A stretch of 64,000 nt of DNA, taken from NCBI GenBank assembly GCA_000469685.2, contig LS997565.1:34872645-34936644 (forward strand). The letters are read 5' to 3'. This DNA comes from Haemonchus contortus. Taxonomy: Eukaryota > Nematoda > Chromadorea > Rhabditida > Trichostrongylidae. The position numbers were made by a program, and so were the translations under genes. Positions 12,101-24,034 of this stretch are shown here, in pieces (the stretch's first letter is position 1; every line of letters starts with the position of its first letter). The notes below the pieces were generated by a model, which was not told the origin of the DNA, searched no databases, and was given only the letters and a program-made list of their open reading frames with translations.

Positions 12101-15100
12101 CTTCGGGTGTTATCTAAAACAGTCCATGTGACCTATAAAATGACATCGCCGCTGTCGCCATCACTTCATCGTCGCACTCATTTAAGAGATTTTTTTGCGA
12201 AAAACTGAAAAAATGTGAAAGCGAAAGTAACTATGTGCTGTTCGTGTCACGGTATGCATAGCAGGCTACGAAGTGATTAGTGGTCCCCGAGCAACATTCA
12301 TAGTCATCCACAATTTGTCATGAAAGTGAAAAAGAGGATTCAAATGGGATTCCTTGAGGTGGCTCCTTACATTCTGACTTGGCTAGAACATATTCCTACG
12401 CTGTCACGAGGGGCAGTAGAAACGTCGTGAAGTTAGTTTAGCTCTGCATCACCAAAAGAAGAAGTTCGCTCGTGTTGAGCTGCAGAAGTAGGCTTCTGGG
12501 AATCAGATTCGAAAGACAGTGTGGAGCCTTCCTAGCTTTTTGGCCTATACCAATAAATAGTGACTCCTCGAAAAGATGAATCGGATACTGTTGATCTCTT
12601 TATGAGTGAACAGTCAGAACAAATCATTATAATTTTTTGGGAGTCGTTTTTTTTTGGGAGTGGAAGCTTTCACATAGACCCGCTTATACCTTTGTAGAAG
12701 AAGACGGATGGAGGCTTCTTTCGTAGAATCGCCATCGTGCTCGAGTTGCACATGAAATCAAGGGAACAAAGAAGGTCACAAATGGCTTTCTGTCCACTCA
12801 TTCTATTTGTTTTTATGGTACAATTTTTTGAAATGTTGGGAATTGTTGGCCGATGTTGTAATGGAATGTAAAGGGAATACAGAAAGGATAACGTATAATT
12901 TGTAGTTTTTTGTCTTTTTATTAGATTTTTGAGTAATTAGACTGTGCACTGGTCACGGTACTGTACCGAAATGAGTCTACAGGATTAGTTTTATAAAAGC
13001 ACTGAGAATGTGTGGTTTGAAAAGAACGTGCCACGGGTGAGCGAGCACTCGAGGGCAATGATATGGGAAAGTTCACTATCACTGTTACCTTCAGATGTCC
13101 AAGTTTCTCGACCCTTCTTTTGACGACTTTTCTTGCCGCTCGCAGACGCAAGAATAAAAGCAAGTTTTTCTTATTATCATGCTCCCATGCCCATGCTTTG
13201 GCTACTGTGGGGTTGTTGGGGTAGAAAATTTTTTTACTATAATTACAGAAAAGATAAACGTATCACCTGAATCTGACCTAGAGTACGGTAGTCGATTCAA
13301 AGGGAGTGGCTCTCAATGGCAACAAGCTTTGTGATTTTATTCTGTCTGAGCTTTTACAAAATGTTCACATCTCTTCCATAAAATGATCAATTTCGAACTC
13401 AAGTCATTGAGGTGGTCTCAAAGGAAAATCCTGCATACAGCGCATGGTGTCACGACTGAGCAGCGCAAAATCCCCTAGATTACTCTGTTTTACACTAGGG
13501 ATAGAAGGGAATGTCCTGTGCTTAGTAGCTCTATATGATTCACCCATCGGCAGACATTGCAGGCGCTAGTACACGAAATAATTTGAACTCCGTTCTTCCT
13601 TTTCACCTAGTACAGAAGATAGTTGAAAGTTGAGGTAGTATACATGTCCTACGCATGATCACTGAATCGAATCCCGGAAAGATGTCCATCCACACTAAGC
13701 GCGCCTTCCTTATGTACGGGATCAAACAATTGGTACCAGCCTCATCTGGGAAAATAAAAGCACCTACTTGTACATCAACTGGTCTGTGCAAGTCCTCTTA
13801 TGACCACATACACATTGAACGTCACTATGTTCATGACAGTCGAATGTTGTACGGATCCCAAGAGCTGAATTGACTAACCACAAAGACTTCGTTCTTAACC
13901 AACCATTTGTATACAGTAGTACGCGGATGAAGCTCTTGATTCCAGGTTGTCAAGTCGGCTTGTGCTACGAATATGACGAAACATCTGGAACGCCATCATC
14001 AACAAGACTATCAACAACTTATTGTGCAAATCAAACAGTACAGGTAAGACCACATTGGCTATTGCTAAGACGATATTGTCGCAGTCTGCTGCTTGTAGAC
14101 AACAAAAAGGGCCTGTCTCTAGTGGCGTTTCGTCGCCGGAAGCACATCAACAATCGTGTATTCTCTCCACCAATCACTATGTGAAAAAGGAAAACTATGC
14201 CCAACAACTTTATTCTCAATTTGAAAGGGAAGATGCTTTGCGGAACTGTACCGGCTACGATCGGCATGTATGTGATCCTCCTTATTACAGTCGTTTGATG
14301 ATAGTTTAGTCAATATTTACTTAATACGTGTTCAGGAAGAACTCTGGTCAACAAAATAGTATGTAAAGTCATAATTTTCAAATCATATTTTTAGTCTTTC
14401 CGTTTAAGGACCCATCGCTTTCATGGCAGAGAAATCAGTGGAATCAATGGCCGAACACCCACGACCCTACTAGCTCAAGTATTGATATGACAGGAGGTTT
14501 GTAATATTTCCGTTATGAAATTGAATAGATCGCAAATGGTTCTTCAACATCTTCTTTGCTTGGGAGAACCCTTCTCTGTTTGAACAACGCATCCATTCTC
14601 GACCTTCTGTGATGCTCATGAGATCACCTCAAACACCCCTTCAAGCTGCACATGTGGAAGAAAGGTGCTCTAAGAGTGTGTACTATGAGCCTGATTGCTA
14701 GGACATTCTCTGTGTATCATGTATATATGCACATAATGTTCCTAAAAGACACTTCGAACAAAAAATTTAAGCAGAGTTTTATCCTCCACTTTTATTATAT
14801 TTTTTTTTGCAAAAATTACGATTAAAAGGTGATAATTGAGTCGTAGTTGCAAGTGGCTCCCATTGTCGCAAGCATGGTCGAATATCGAATCCAGATCCAA
14901 CACCCATGCCAACCGACCAGTCACCCCCTTGAGGTCGATAATAAGTGCCACGTTCGTCTAGAAGGGCATAGGCACTCCCTTCGTCGAGTGGCCATCGGAA
15001 ACCGTTGCTCAAACAAGGACCGCATTTCAACCGCATTCGAAATGCTACTGAGATCCTCATTGAAAGTCAAATGCGGGAACTCTTCCCTGAAACGGGTACT

Positions 15101-18100
15101 TTTCCCGCTCCTACAAGCTACTACATTGCCCAGTCTCACCACATATTTCAAGCCCAGGAAAAACTTACCAGTGCTCCTTACAGATTTTAAGAAGGAAAAA
15201 TTCAAGAATTTTCTCTGAGTTTTGTCTCAAGTTGTATTTTCTTGAATGACTGGAGTACTTAAACTAATTCACTTCCAGCCTGCAAGTCAGACAATAATCA
15301 GCTCGAAGTTTTCATTCTATGAAATATTTAGGGCTACTCGATTAAACTAAGTTGTTTCCTGCAAATCACCACATTTTTAAGGATTCAGCCCATTGGCTCC
15401 CTCGTCCTCCTGGTTCATGAACATTGGGTATAAAGGCCCTATTCCGGAAAACAGGGGCTTAGTTGCTTAGATGAATAGCATTGTGTAATGTACAGATTCT
15501 TCTAAAAGTCTTCGCTTTGATTGTCCTTTGGCGGCAGTTGAGCTTTCGAGCAGTTTGTTGCATTGCATTAACATCCCGTACAGTCTCCGGAATCATCAAA
15601 TTAGAGCTATATTTATTTAATTATGGGCTATTGTTAAAGCAGTGTACAATGGTTGATTCGTAATAGCATCACAATTACAAAAGAATAAAGTATATATGTG
15701 CCAGTGAAATGACAGTTGTCTTGTGGTGGAAGACTTTTACCATTAATTTCCAGTAATTCACGGCTGCCTAGCATCACCGCCATCTGGATGGACTACAGCC
15801 GCTCCAGGAACTTCTGGTTCCTCGGAAAAGCCTTATATGAAGCGAAACAGGTGAGAAAGACGTTTCCGATATCTACTTATCTACGCGTCTCGGTATAAAC
15901 ATATCCACTTACTTTTTTTATATCGAAACCACAAAAGTGAACCTCGATTCGTAGAGATGGAAAACGTGGAGACATCTTTGGGTCATCAACGTCTCCATAT
16001 TTTCCCTCTCGAATTAGGTCGATGGAAGAAAAACAGTAAGCGTGATTGATCAGCGATTATATTCTTGGAAATGAATTCGACGATGATGTGTGGGCGGTCT
16101 TTAAGTGGTGAATGAATCCAAAAAACCATTGAGTCGAATTGGAATGTAGGGAGTCAATTTGTTTTTTTTTATACGCATAATTCATTATGTGTAATTATCA
16201 CCCGTCTCGAAGCAGCGCGTATGGTATCAGGTGGTAGAGAATTTCCTCAAGTAAGGTGCTCCCATCATTGCATGGAGAGCCTTGTTATATTCCTTTTTGT
16301 AAAATGTTGTCCTTTAATGAAAGGCAGACTTCAAAGGGTGCCCTTGGTCCCTATACTCTTCATCTCGACGATATTTCCTTTAATTTATAGCGTTTCCAAC
16401 CTTGCTTACATTTTTTCTCAAATCGCTCTAGACACCTCTTCCTTCAAAGCTTTAAGCCATTCGTTGACCACCTCCAGTCTCCTCGATCAGTATCTCATTC
16501 GAATGGGCACACTTTATGCGTATTCAGTAGAGTTTGAACGTCATTATGGTAGTCGACAGAGAAAGCTGGAGTGATCAGAAGTTCACTGTTGGAGGCAGAA
16601 TTAGAAGAATCTGACGAACGAGGATTTGCGAATTTTGATAGCTGCTCCATCATAGAAAACGGGCAGTCGAATCGCTCCGGGTTAGGGAGCTCACTACACT
16701 CCAAGCTTCTACACTGACTCACTACAAATATTTTTCCCAGAACCATAAAAATGTTGCTGTCAAGCTTACGGTCAACGGTAGAAGTGTTTCGAGGTGGTGC
16801 AGTGCAAGTGGCGCGCTTCACAATCCCGGGTTGATATTCGTCTAATTCGACCAAACCTTCCATCCCTCGAGGTTGGTCATTTGGTACCAGACTCGTCTGG
16901 GAGGATAAAAGCACTGGCTTGACATCCGCTAGTTACCGCAAGTCATGACATAGGCCACATACGCATCCGATACTCCGCTACGATTCTGTATGGAGTAGAA
17001 TGCGCGGGCGTATCCCTCAGACGGGATTCATCAACGCCTCAAGACATCATTTTTTTATCATTTTATGAGTTCTCAGACTACGCTTTTTTTGGGAATGGTT
17101 GCAGATTGTTTTTCTTAATTCCTGTTCACTCTCTACCTAATGATATTTTCTTATGTGACAACTTAGTGAGAGTGGTGCAGTGGCAGGAGTCACACACTGT
17201 CCCAAGCATGGTTCAAGGATCGGATCCCGCAACGCTACCCTCCAAGGCAACCAAGCGCCATCATTTCCTCCGTGGTCGGGTAACTAGTCTGAAAATATAG
17301 AAGTACCTATTTACAGGGTGCGGCAAAAGTTCTGGCAAAGACCCGTTTCAGGTTTTCTATAAAAAATGAGGCCTTCGATCCCGGCAGGATCTGTGCCACT
17401 ATTTACTGCAAGTCCTCTTCTATACATTCCATAAACCGGCCGTTCTTGAATATGCCATCTTACAGAATAGTGGCAAGCAAAGACCAACGATCCTCCATCC
17501 TGCACCTCCGTCTGACTGAATGCACGGCAAAGACCATTTTCAAACAGCCCCAGATTCCCTTAAGAACCGTGTCCAACGGCGTTAACAGGTACAAGGCGAC
17601 AGGAACTATGGAGGACAAGCCTAGAAATGGAAGACCGAAGAGTGCAACGACAAAGGAAATCGTGAAAATCATTCGAGAGAAAACCCGCCGCCACCCTCGT
17701 AGGTCCGAAAGACAAACGGCTCTTGAGGTCGGAATTCCTGCTCGATCGGTCAGAAGCATTGTCACCAGCTACCTTCGACTTCGCTCTTATAAGATCAGAA
17801 AAGCTCACATGCTAACTAAGCGTATGAAGAAAACTAGGCTCAAAAGATTTAGGGAGCGTTTAATGCGATTTGCGCAGGCACGGCACAGCGACATCCTTTT
17901 CACTGACGAATGCCTGTTTTCAACAGATCAATTCCTGAACACCCAAAACGATAGGATGATAGCGGGAAGCCCTGCACAAGCCAGCCAACATGGAGGGATT
18001 GCTCAGCGATCTGGACACCCCAAGCCGTTGACGGTTTTTGGGGCAATCACATCGGACGGCAAGATGTCCCTGATTTTCTTGGAGGAAGGAGCCAAGGTGG

Positions 18101-19031
18101 ATAGCAAGACCTATGTAAAAGGCATGTTGGAGAAGGAGTTACTCCCTTGGGCACAATCCCATTTCGGCAACCGGACATGGACTTGTCAACAGGGCTCAGC
18201 TCCAGCACACAAGTCCGAAGTGGTACAGGACTGGTGCGGAACGCAGTTCCCAGACCTCATCTCGTCGGATGATTGGCCCCCAAACAGTCCAGCCCCAATC
18301 CATTGGACCATCCCGTGTGGTAAGTTCTTAAAAGGAAAGCCTGCTCTACTAAGCATAGAAGTTTGGGTGCTCTACGTGCAACTCTTGTTGAAGCATAGGA
18401 GGAATTGGACGAAGACTGCCTCTGTGCCGCCGTCAACCCATTTCCTATGAGACTTTTAGCCTGTATTCGCACAAAAGGAGGCTAGTTCGAGATCAAGTTT
18501 GTTTTCGTGATCTATATAGCTGTTGATAAATGCTGTTGGAGTTGTATCATGAGTCGATCGATTTGAGCGTTTTTACGATCATTTACCGTTGCCAGAACTT
18601 TTGCGGCACCCTGTATACCTCGACTGGAGACTGCATATGTCGTTGCATATGCCACGTACGCCAATAAGAGCCCTACAATTGTTTACAACTGTGATATGCC
18701 TAGATCAATCAGTTACTCAAACTTCCCTTTTTTCCCTTCTCTGTTTTCTCTTTTTTTCTCGAAGTGGGAGGGAAATAGAATTGCTATGCAAGCTTACGAT
18801 ATAATGTGCCGATTTCAAGCAAATATAATATTTTTTTTCAGAAAAACAGAACATCCTGTCTGGGAGTACTTCAAGCGAACAGCTGACGGAAACGCTCAAT
18901 GTGGCATTTGTACTGGCGTGGTGAAGAGTCCGTGTTCGTCAAACTTCATGCGTCATCTGATGCGACACCATTCCTCTGAATACAATGACGTATACGTTAA
19001 ATGGGTTCAGAAAAGGGCTCCCAATAAGTAA
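9102..19031 (+). CDS. two-BED-finger zinc finger protein (8 exons)
   Basis: The exons are 9102-9467, 9552-9665, 10490-10672, 13946-14043, 14099-14267, 14409-14496, 15754-15850 and 18842-19031. All phases match and give about 434 residues. The first BED finger has W203, C216 and C219 in exon 3 and H234 and H239 in exon 4. The second has W379, C392, C395, H410 and H415 in the last exon. Both have exactly 14 residues between the second Cys and the first His. An AT-hook-like RGRP core (residues 194-197) precedes finger 1. The N-terminal 120 residues are Gly/Thr/Ser-rich. BED fingers bind DNA, so this is probably a nuclear DNA-binding regulator; worms have such proteins (DPY-20, BED-3), but I cannot assign orthology. 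Its two fingers and worm-like regulatory size argue against a captured hAT transposase. The start is the first ATG after an in-frame stop at 9093 and lies 6 bases after an AG. Several introns carry transposons. Confidence 0.87.
10673..13945 (+). other. large intron 3 of the BED-finger gene
   Basis: A 3.3-kb intron splits the first BED finger between its Cys pair and its His pair. A GC-rich patch with direct CGGTCGGTCGG runs lies near 12.05 kb. A SINE-like copy lies just upstream of the next exon. I see no conserved gene inside. Confidence 0.6.
13600..13890 (+). repeat. tRNA-like SINE, copy 1
   Basis: It contains the B-box-like TCGAATCCCGG, the family core (GGTACCAGCCTCATCTGGGA then AAAATAAAAGCAC.) and a trailing CCACATACAC block. 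It shares this order with copies at 16.8, 39.2 and 57.9 kb. It lies in intron 3 of the BED-finger gene, about 55 bases before exon 4. Confidence 0.65.
14840..15000 (+). repeat. SINE-related fragment
   Basis: The block TTGTCGCAAGCATGGTCGAA, followed by a GCCAACCGACC segment, resembles the fragment at 17.17-17.29 kb and the middle of the SINE at 39.2 kb. It lies in intron 6 of the BED-finger gene. It is a degenerate or partial copy. Confidence 0.45.
16770..17045 (+). repeat. tRNA-like SINE, copy 2
   Basis: It starts with an A-box-like GGTGGTGCAGTGCAAGTGGC and has CCCGGGTTGA further on. The family core CCAGACTCGTCTGGGAGGAT follows, then the CCACATACGCA and CAGACGGGATTCATCAACGC blocks. It lies in intron 7 of the BED-finger gene, upstream of the DNA transposon. 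Confidence 0.75.
17165..17290 (+). repeat. tRNA-like SINE head fragment
   Basis: The A-box-like GAGTGGTGCAGTGGCAGGAG and B-box-like GGTTCAAGGATCGGATCCC lie about 35 bases apart, as in a tRNA gene. The tRNA ends cannot be folded into an acceptor stem, so it is a SINE head rather than a tRNA gene. It lies 20 bases before the DNA transposon. Confidence 0.5.
17314..18613 (+). mobile_element. Tc1/mariner-superfamily element, DD37D-like
   Basis: A full-length 1300-bp element lies inside intron 7 of the BED-finger gene, in the same orientation. Its terminal inverted repeats are about 27 bases long and start CAGGGTGCGGCAAAAGTTCT at the left; the right end matches with two mismatches. It is flanked on both sides by TA (17312-17313 and 18614-18615), the usual target duplication. 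It carries one transposase frame, described separately, that looks dead. The spacing between the second and third catalytic positions points to the DD37D (maT-like) group. Confidence 0.92.
17446..18450 (+). pseudogene. inactive DD37D-type transposase
   Basis: The 334-codon frame has an N-terminal helix-turn-helix region with the linker NGRPKSAT, then the DDE/D catalytic core. The first Asp is present in LFTDECLF. The second catalytic Asp, normally in a QQDxAPAH motif, is Gly here (codon 18193-18195). Near 18290-18297 one base is missing relative to the expected SPDLNP motif. This shifts the frame before the third Asp, so the last 50 residues are unrelated to the family. The displaced frame continues to about 18485 and also has stop codons. 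The enzyme therefore cannot be functional. Counting in the displaced frame, 37 residues separate the second and third catalytic positions. Confidence 0.88.
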
Positions 19032-20104
19032 TAGCATATAATTACTTTCTAGCATCTGCGATTCAGCTATCATCTGCTTGAATTGACCTCACAGAATTTC
19101 GTAGCCGTGCCAGTGTCGTGACTATTTTGTGGCCATACACTTGGGGTCGATTTCTCAGTGATCTGTTCAGCAATGAGATCGCATTGTTTGAGGGCCACTC
19201 ATGAAGCAGAGATGTGACTCTATCCCTATCTGTACAGCCTATCGATTCCAAGTGATTCTTTGTTAACATTCTAATTTATCAGTATTTATGCATAATTATA
19301 ACTCAATTCAGTTGCAATGCCATCGTTCTTTCATATTCCAGTGCCGAAATCCAATAAACGGGTAATTTACGCAGTAGATGTTATACGAAAGTATGTAGTT
19401 ATCAATATGAAATCACCTACAGTGGGTTTATAGTCTGTGATATCGTTTTCGATAAATAGGCAATACTTGGGTGATTCTCGAGTGATGCGTGTCTGTGACT
19501 AATTTGTTTGAATCAACCCGATAAAATAATATCTACTAGCACGATTTTCTACAAGGTATATGTTCTTACAAGGTTACCACCACATAGTTGGTTTTAGGCG
19601 AAAGAATAAGGTTTTACCTAGGCATCAGGGGGTGAGGAGCGTCGGAGTTGGGGTTAGATGATTACCTGTGAAAAAAGCTAGGATGGGGTGAGAGTTGAAT
19701 ATTCAATTGTCTCACCCACCTCGGTGCTCCTGAAGCCCAGGTCAAATTATGGGCTAAACTCTCTAGCGCTCAATGTTGAAGCTCAGTAGAGGTCCGTTAG
19801 CTACATTATCAGCTACGAATATTGTATATGTAGACATACATAGCACGATGCCAGTACAGATCGAAGTCACTATTCTGAATCAACTTCACTTCACCTTATT
19901 CGCATCACTTCGCAGTACTCACTCTACTCCATTAAACTACTCACTACGCTACTGCTTTACACATAGGAAGGAAATGGTTTATAGAGCTGGGTTGTCCATA
20001 TCACAACATTTATCGCAATCATAAGGACGGACAGACAGACAAATCGACACACCAGGTTACTGCCTCAAAATTAAGAGATTCTAGCGCTACTACGACCCAC
20101 CTAT
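19032..20104. other. 3' flank of the BED-finger gene and a dispersed repeat
   Basis: AATAAA at 19353-19358 is a plausible poly(A) signal for the BED-finger gene, giving a 3' UTR of about 330 bases. An imperfect inverted pair (GGGGTGAGAGTTGAATATTC and a GTCTCACCC block) lies near 19.69-19.73 kb. A repeat at 19.79-20.06 kb, listed separately, leads into the TG-rich tract. Confidence 0.5.
19790..20062 (+). repeat. dispersed repeat with GGACAGACAGAC tail, copy 1
   Basis: It is similar over about 250 bases to 37.92-38.16 kb. Shared blocks include GATGCCAGTACAG, CGCAGTACTCAC, GGACGGACAGAC and ATTACTGC. The CAGACA-rich 3' part resembles the ends of the minisatellite-bearing repeats. No protein is encoded. 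Confidence 0.65.
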
Positions 20105-20815
20105 TTGTGTGTGTCAGTATGTATGTTGTATGTCTGTGTCTGTATGTCCGCTTGCGCGCGTCTGTCTGTGTGCTCCGCTTGTGCTTGTGTGTCTTTCATG
20201 TGTTTGTCGTTGTGCATCTGTGTCTGCATATCTGCATGTGTCTGGGTCGGAGACCCTGTGTGCCTTTTAAGTGTGTGACGTTTGAGAGTCTATGTGAGTC
20301 CCTGTTTGCATCATTTCTCTATGTTTCTAAATGTGTTTGTATTTGTGTTTGCGTCCTTCAGTGTATCGAATTCTGGTCCTATAATTGTGTATGCGTCTGG
20401 TTGTCTGTGTCCTTGTTTCTGTGTCTCTCTAGATCTTATGTAACTTCGTCTGCACCTGTATCAGTGCCTGCGTCTATTCTGTTGTTGTGTGTCTGCGTGT
20501 CTTTGTCTATGTGTGTCTTTCCCTAAGCTTGTGTCTACGTTTATCTATGTGTCTATGCCTGCGATTGTGTCTGTACATGTATCTGAGTCTGTATGTGTCT
20601 CCTTTTGTGTGCATGTCTGTGTCTCTGTGTTTCTGTGACTGCGACAGTGACTGCATTTGTGCCTGTACCTATGCGTACTTCTGTGACTGTGTTCGTATCT
20701 GCGTATGTGTGCATACCTGTGACTATGTCTGTACCTCTGTTTGTAGTTGTACGTATGCGTGTGTGACTGTGATTATGTCAGTGTCTTCAACTGTGTCTCT
20801 GTGATTGTGTAATAG
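20105..20815 (+). repeat. TG-rich imperfect microsatellite
   Basis: About 700 bases are dominated by TGTGTCTG-like permutations. The open frames through it are Cys/Val/Ser-rich artefacts of the repeat and are not genes. It directly follows the GGACAGACAGAC tail of the adjacent dispersed repeat and may have expanded from it. Confidence 0.9.
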
Positions 20816-21199
20816 TCACAACGTCAGCAAAATTAGCATAATTGTGAAAAACGTTACCAGGTTGATCATGGTTGTTGCTACTGCAGGTAGAACACTCGTT
20901 CTATATTCCTATTAAACCATAGAAAACATTGCAACTTTCAATGAAATGGGCTTTAATGTGAGTAAAAATACTTTCTAAGTTTTCGTTGCAATTCGTATGA
21001 CGCTACAATTGCAGTCCTCCTTGAATGTGAACCAGTGAGAATTCCGGGTTATTCTGGTAGAGCATATATCGAAAAAAACATTGGTTCCTCGTTGATACTG
21101 TTATAGTTGCAAACAGATGTAAGTTTCTTCTCCACAATTATCGAGAACTTTTGCCGATGAATGGCTATTTCATATATGCATGCTAGTAGTAACTAGATG

Positions 21200-21660
21200 T
21201 TGTGGGAACGCCCTTTATCCTCTGAGTGGGGATCTACAAGCCTAAGTCTCTGAGCCCAACGGAGTTGTACAGGAGCACGAATCTTCGGAAGCATCTAGTG
21301 CAAGACGCGCCCAGTGTGTCCTGAATTCCTGAATGCGGGAGCAAACGGCGGGGTAAAAGGACTTATTAACAGATGAGATTAATGCCACAGACCAAGATTA
21401 GATGAGAAGCGGGTGAGGTAGGGTGGTGGATTGCCGTCCGCGTCCAGTCGTTGAAGAATCAGAGAAGATCGATCCTTAAGTGAGTTTGGTACTGCCTTCA
21501 TATAGTAATTTTCCACCAAAGTGCGGGTTTGCGCCCGAGCCCGCGCCATGGATTCGACGATTTGACCTATGACCTGCCTAGCTACAACTCTGCTTCTCAA
21601 CGTGCCTCCCCCGAGGGGAAGCGACGTCCCCGCTGCTGCGGTGAGATGAAAGAGATCCAT
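21200..21660 (+). repeat. 400-bp direct repeat, copy 1
   Basis: It matches 24.04-24.37 kb over long blocks, including GAATGCGGGAGCAAACGGCG, TTGCCGTCCGCGTCCAGTCG and AATCAGAGAAGATCGATCC, with small insertions and deletions between them. It is in the same orientation as the second copy. No domain is recognisable in its short frames. Confidence 0.8.
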
Positions 21661-22559
21661 TTATGCGATCTAATACAACAATTTTCCTGAGTATTTAGAA
21701 AAATAATGATGAGATAGAAATGCAAAGAACAACTGTATATGAAGGTATAAAAATTCATGCGTTTACAACAGATGAGATCGGTAATCTTTCATACAAAACT
21801 GTTGGTAGAATTACAGCAATCACAACTACAACAACTGCTATGACGAGGTTTCTTATGCAACTGCTTATGGGACTTGTGAGAATACGCGCCACGGAGGCTG
21901 TGTCCACGCGTGCGTGGGTGGGTCGCTAATCTCCGTTGGTGGTACAGTGGGATTTTTACCGGGGTTGGGTACATTCGCGGGGCTACCATTGCTGGGCTCG
22001 ATTGTGCCCCTCTCTGCATGTCCCTGAGAATCGGAGGGCAGAGTTGCGGATTAGCAGAGGTGCGACATTATTTAGATGCCCCTCTCTTCTGCTTGGAGTA
22101 AATGCGCACTCGTGCGGAGCGGCTCTTTGCTGCCGCTCCTAGCGGCGGCGAATCTACTGTTCTCTTCACATGAGTATGTAGCACCTTATAATGTTCTACG
22201 AACACTTCTCTTAAGTATACGTGCATGCTGGACCTCCTAGGGTGAGCTCCCGAGCCGTGCGAAAGCTTCTGCGGACAAATAGCCGAGTCAGACTGATTAA
22301 ACCTGCCTTCATAGCACTTCAGCGGCCTTAGCGAAGTCAATGGTATCATTCGAATCAACTCTGCCGTGTACGTAGGCCTTATCTCCACGGATGGAGACTA
22401 TGCGACTGCTATGTTTTTTGCTCTTGTGAGCTGCTGCTACCAATGTGGACGCTACTTGAAGAATTCTCGCTTGGGATATGGTTCTTCCGACTTTGGACCT
22501 ACGAGGACACACAAACGTATTGTTGTCCACTTCACTGGAACAAATATGCCAAATAAGCT

Positions 22560-23060
22560 AAGAATTGTGTAGCAAAATCTGTCATAAATGTCGTCAATAT
22601 CAACATAGTTCGCAAAAACCCTCAACCAATCTGGATCTAACAGCTCGAATAACACATTGTTGTGATCAACTGAGGCTAGTGGAGGTAGGGGTTTCGTAAA
22701 AGAAATGCTGTCCTGAGAAGATAGTACGACATCTAGGATCTTATCCTCACGAGTAGAGAAGTTAATGAATTGAGCAAGCGATAAAGCATCGAAGATAGAG
22801 AGAAATTTCCTCGCAGGGGTTGAATCGCAGCAGTGATTGTCCCAGTCGATATCAAGGTTGAGATCCCCGAACACAGTTGTCTACATGGGCCTAGTAGACG
22901 CGAGGTCAAATACAATCAATGCTAGGAGCTCATTCTGGCGACAGAAAGATGTCAAAGCAAATCATATCTGCTGTAAGTACAGTTGAAAGTCAATCGTTCG
23001 AAAAGAAGTAGACTGTGGATGAGGGCACAGACACCACCCCCTCTTCTGCCAATTTCATGA
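22560..23060 (-). pseudogene. LINE (CR1/jockey-like) endonuclease fragment
   Basis: The minus strand encodes a degenerate apurinic-type endonuclease segment. It has a GGGV-like motif, the FGDLNLDIDW motif (normally GDFN.P..DW), LDVVLSS and a VDHN motif that corresponds to the family's catalytic SDH. The upstream part is split over several frames with stops. No reverse transcriptase follows in this stretch, so it is an internal fragment of a dead element. It lies between the two 400-bp direct repeats. Confidence 0.75.
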
Positions 23061-24034
23061 ACCACTAAGTTCATTTCGGTGAGCTACGCATCAGTGATCC
23101 CGAACACAATGTTAAATTCCTTCAAGGTGATCTTTGCTCCGAGTGTCAGGCACTGTGCTGCTGGATTATCTCCATTGAAGCATCTATCCGTCTGTCAGAG
23201 AGACACTTTTTTGGTTGTCCAGGTCCAACATGCCCATTTTAGGCTCGACACACTTTGGCTCAGCCCAGTCGTTGTCCTGCCGTTCTCCCACCGTTTTTAC
23301 TTTTCTAAGTACCATCCCTTGATAGTTATTGATGACAGGTGTGCTTGCCTCATCATTGTCCGTAGCGGTGCCTAGACCATCAGGCATGAGTGAATGAGGT
23401 ATGAGCGGAGGAGTGATGACTTGAACGGAGTGATGATAGTTACGCAATAACTGTATAAAAATACACGCCCACTCACAATCAGCTCCCTTTCTCTACTTTT
23501 GGTGCTAGAGAAAAAAGGTCAAGCTCGCTGTATTGAAATACTACGGGGTCGATGGAAATGGTAAAATCTGCCGTGTTCTTACAGAGCGGCAATCGCCGTA
23601 ATGTGGAGGAGTGTTAATGACCGATCATGAAAACCGATACTACTGTGGTCCCTGCCATGATACCCTCGTCGTAGAAGAGCCAATAGTCATGTTATTATTG
23701 ATAAACTTCGTTATTAAAAAACGGAAATCCAATATCTTGTCATACAGTAATAACCAATACCTTTCGTAATCTGGTTTTTTTTCTCCGAAACAGAAGAATT
23801 TTGGGATTTTTCAGGCATTTTTATGTTCACGGTTTCCTGTAACATAATTACAAGATTATAATTTCTGCAATTTCTATTTTCAAGCAGAGGTGAACGTATG
23901 ATACTGCCGAGAGTAGGGATAAGGTCGCCCGAACTGTAACGTTACTCTTAATCGATGATAACAGACACAGTACTCAGTCGGAGTTCGGTTTGATTTCTTC
24001 CAAACTTACCACACCTTTTCCGAACCGGCGTGGC

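Noticed and set aside
14847..15218. 123-codon open frame and its antisense partners
   Set aside because: It lies over a SINE-related fragment in an intron and has no domain.
20107..20804. Two long Cys/Val/Ser-rich open frames
   Set aside because: They are translations of a TG-rich microsatellite; frames stay open because TGTGTC permutations contain no stops.
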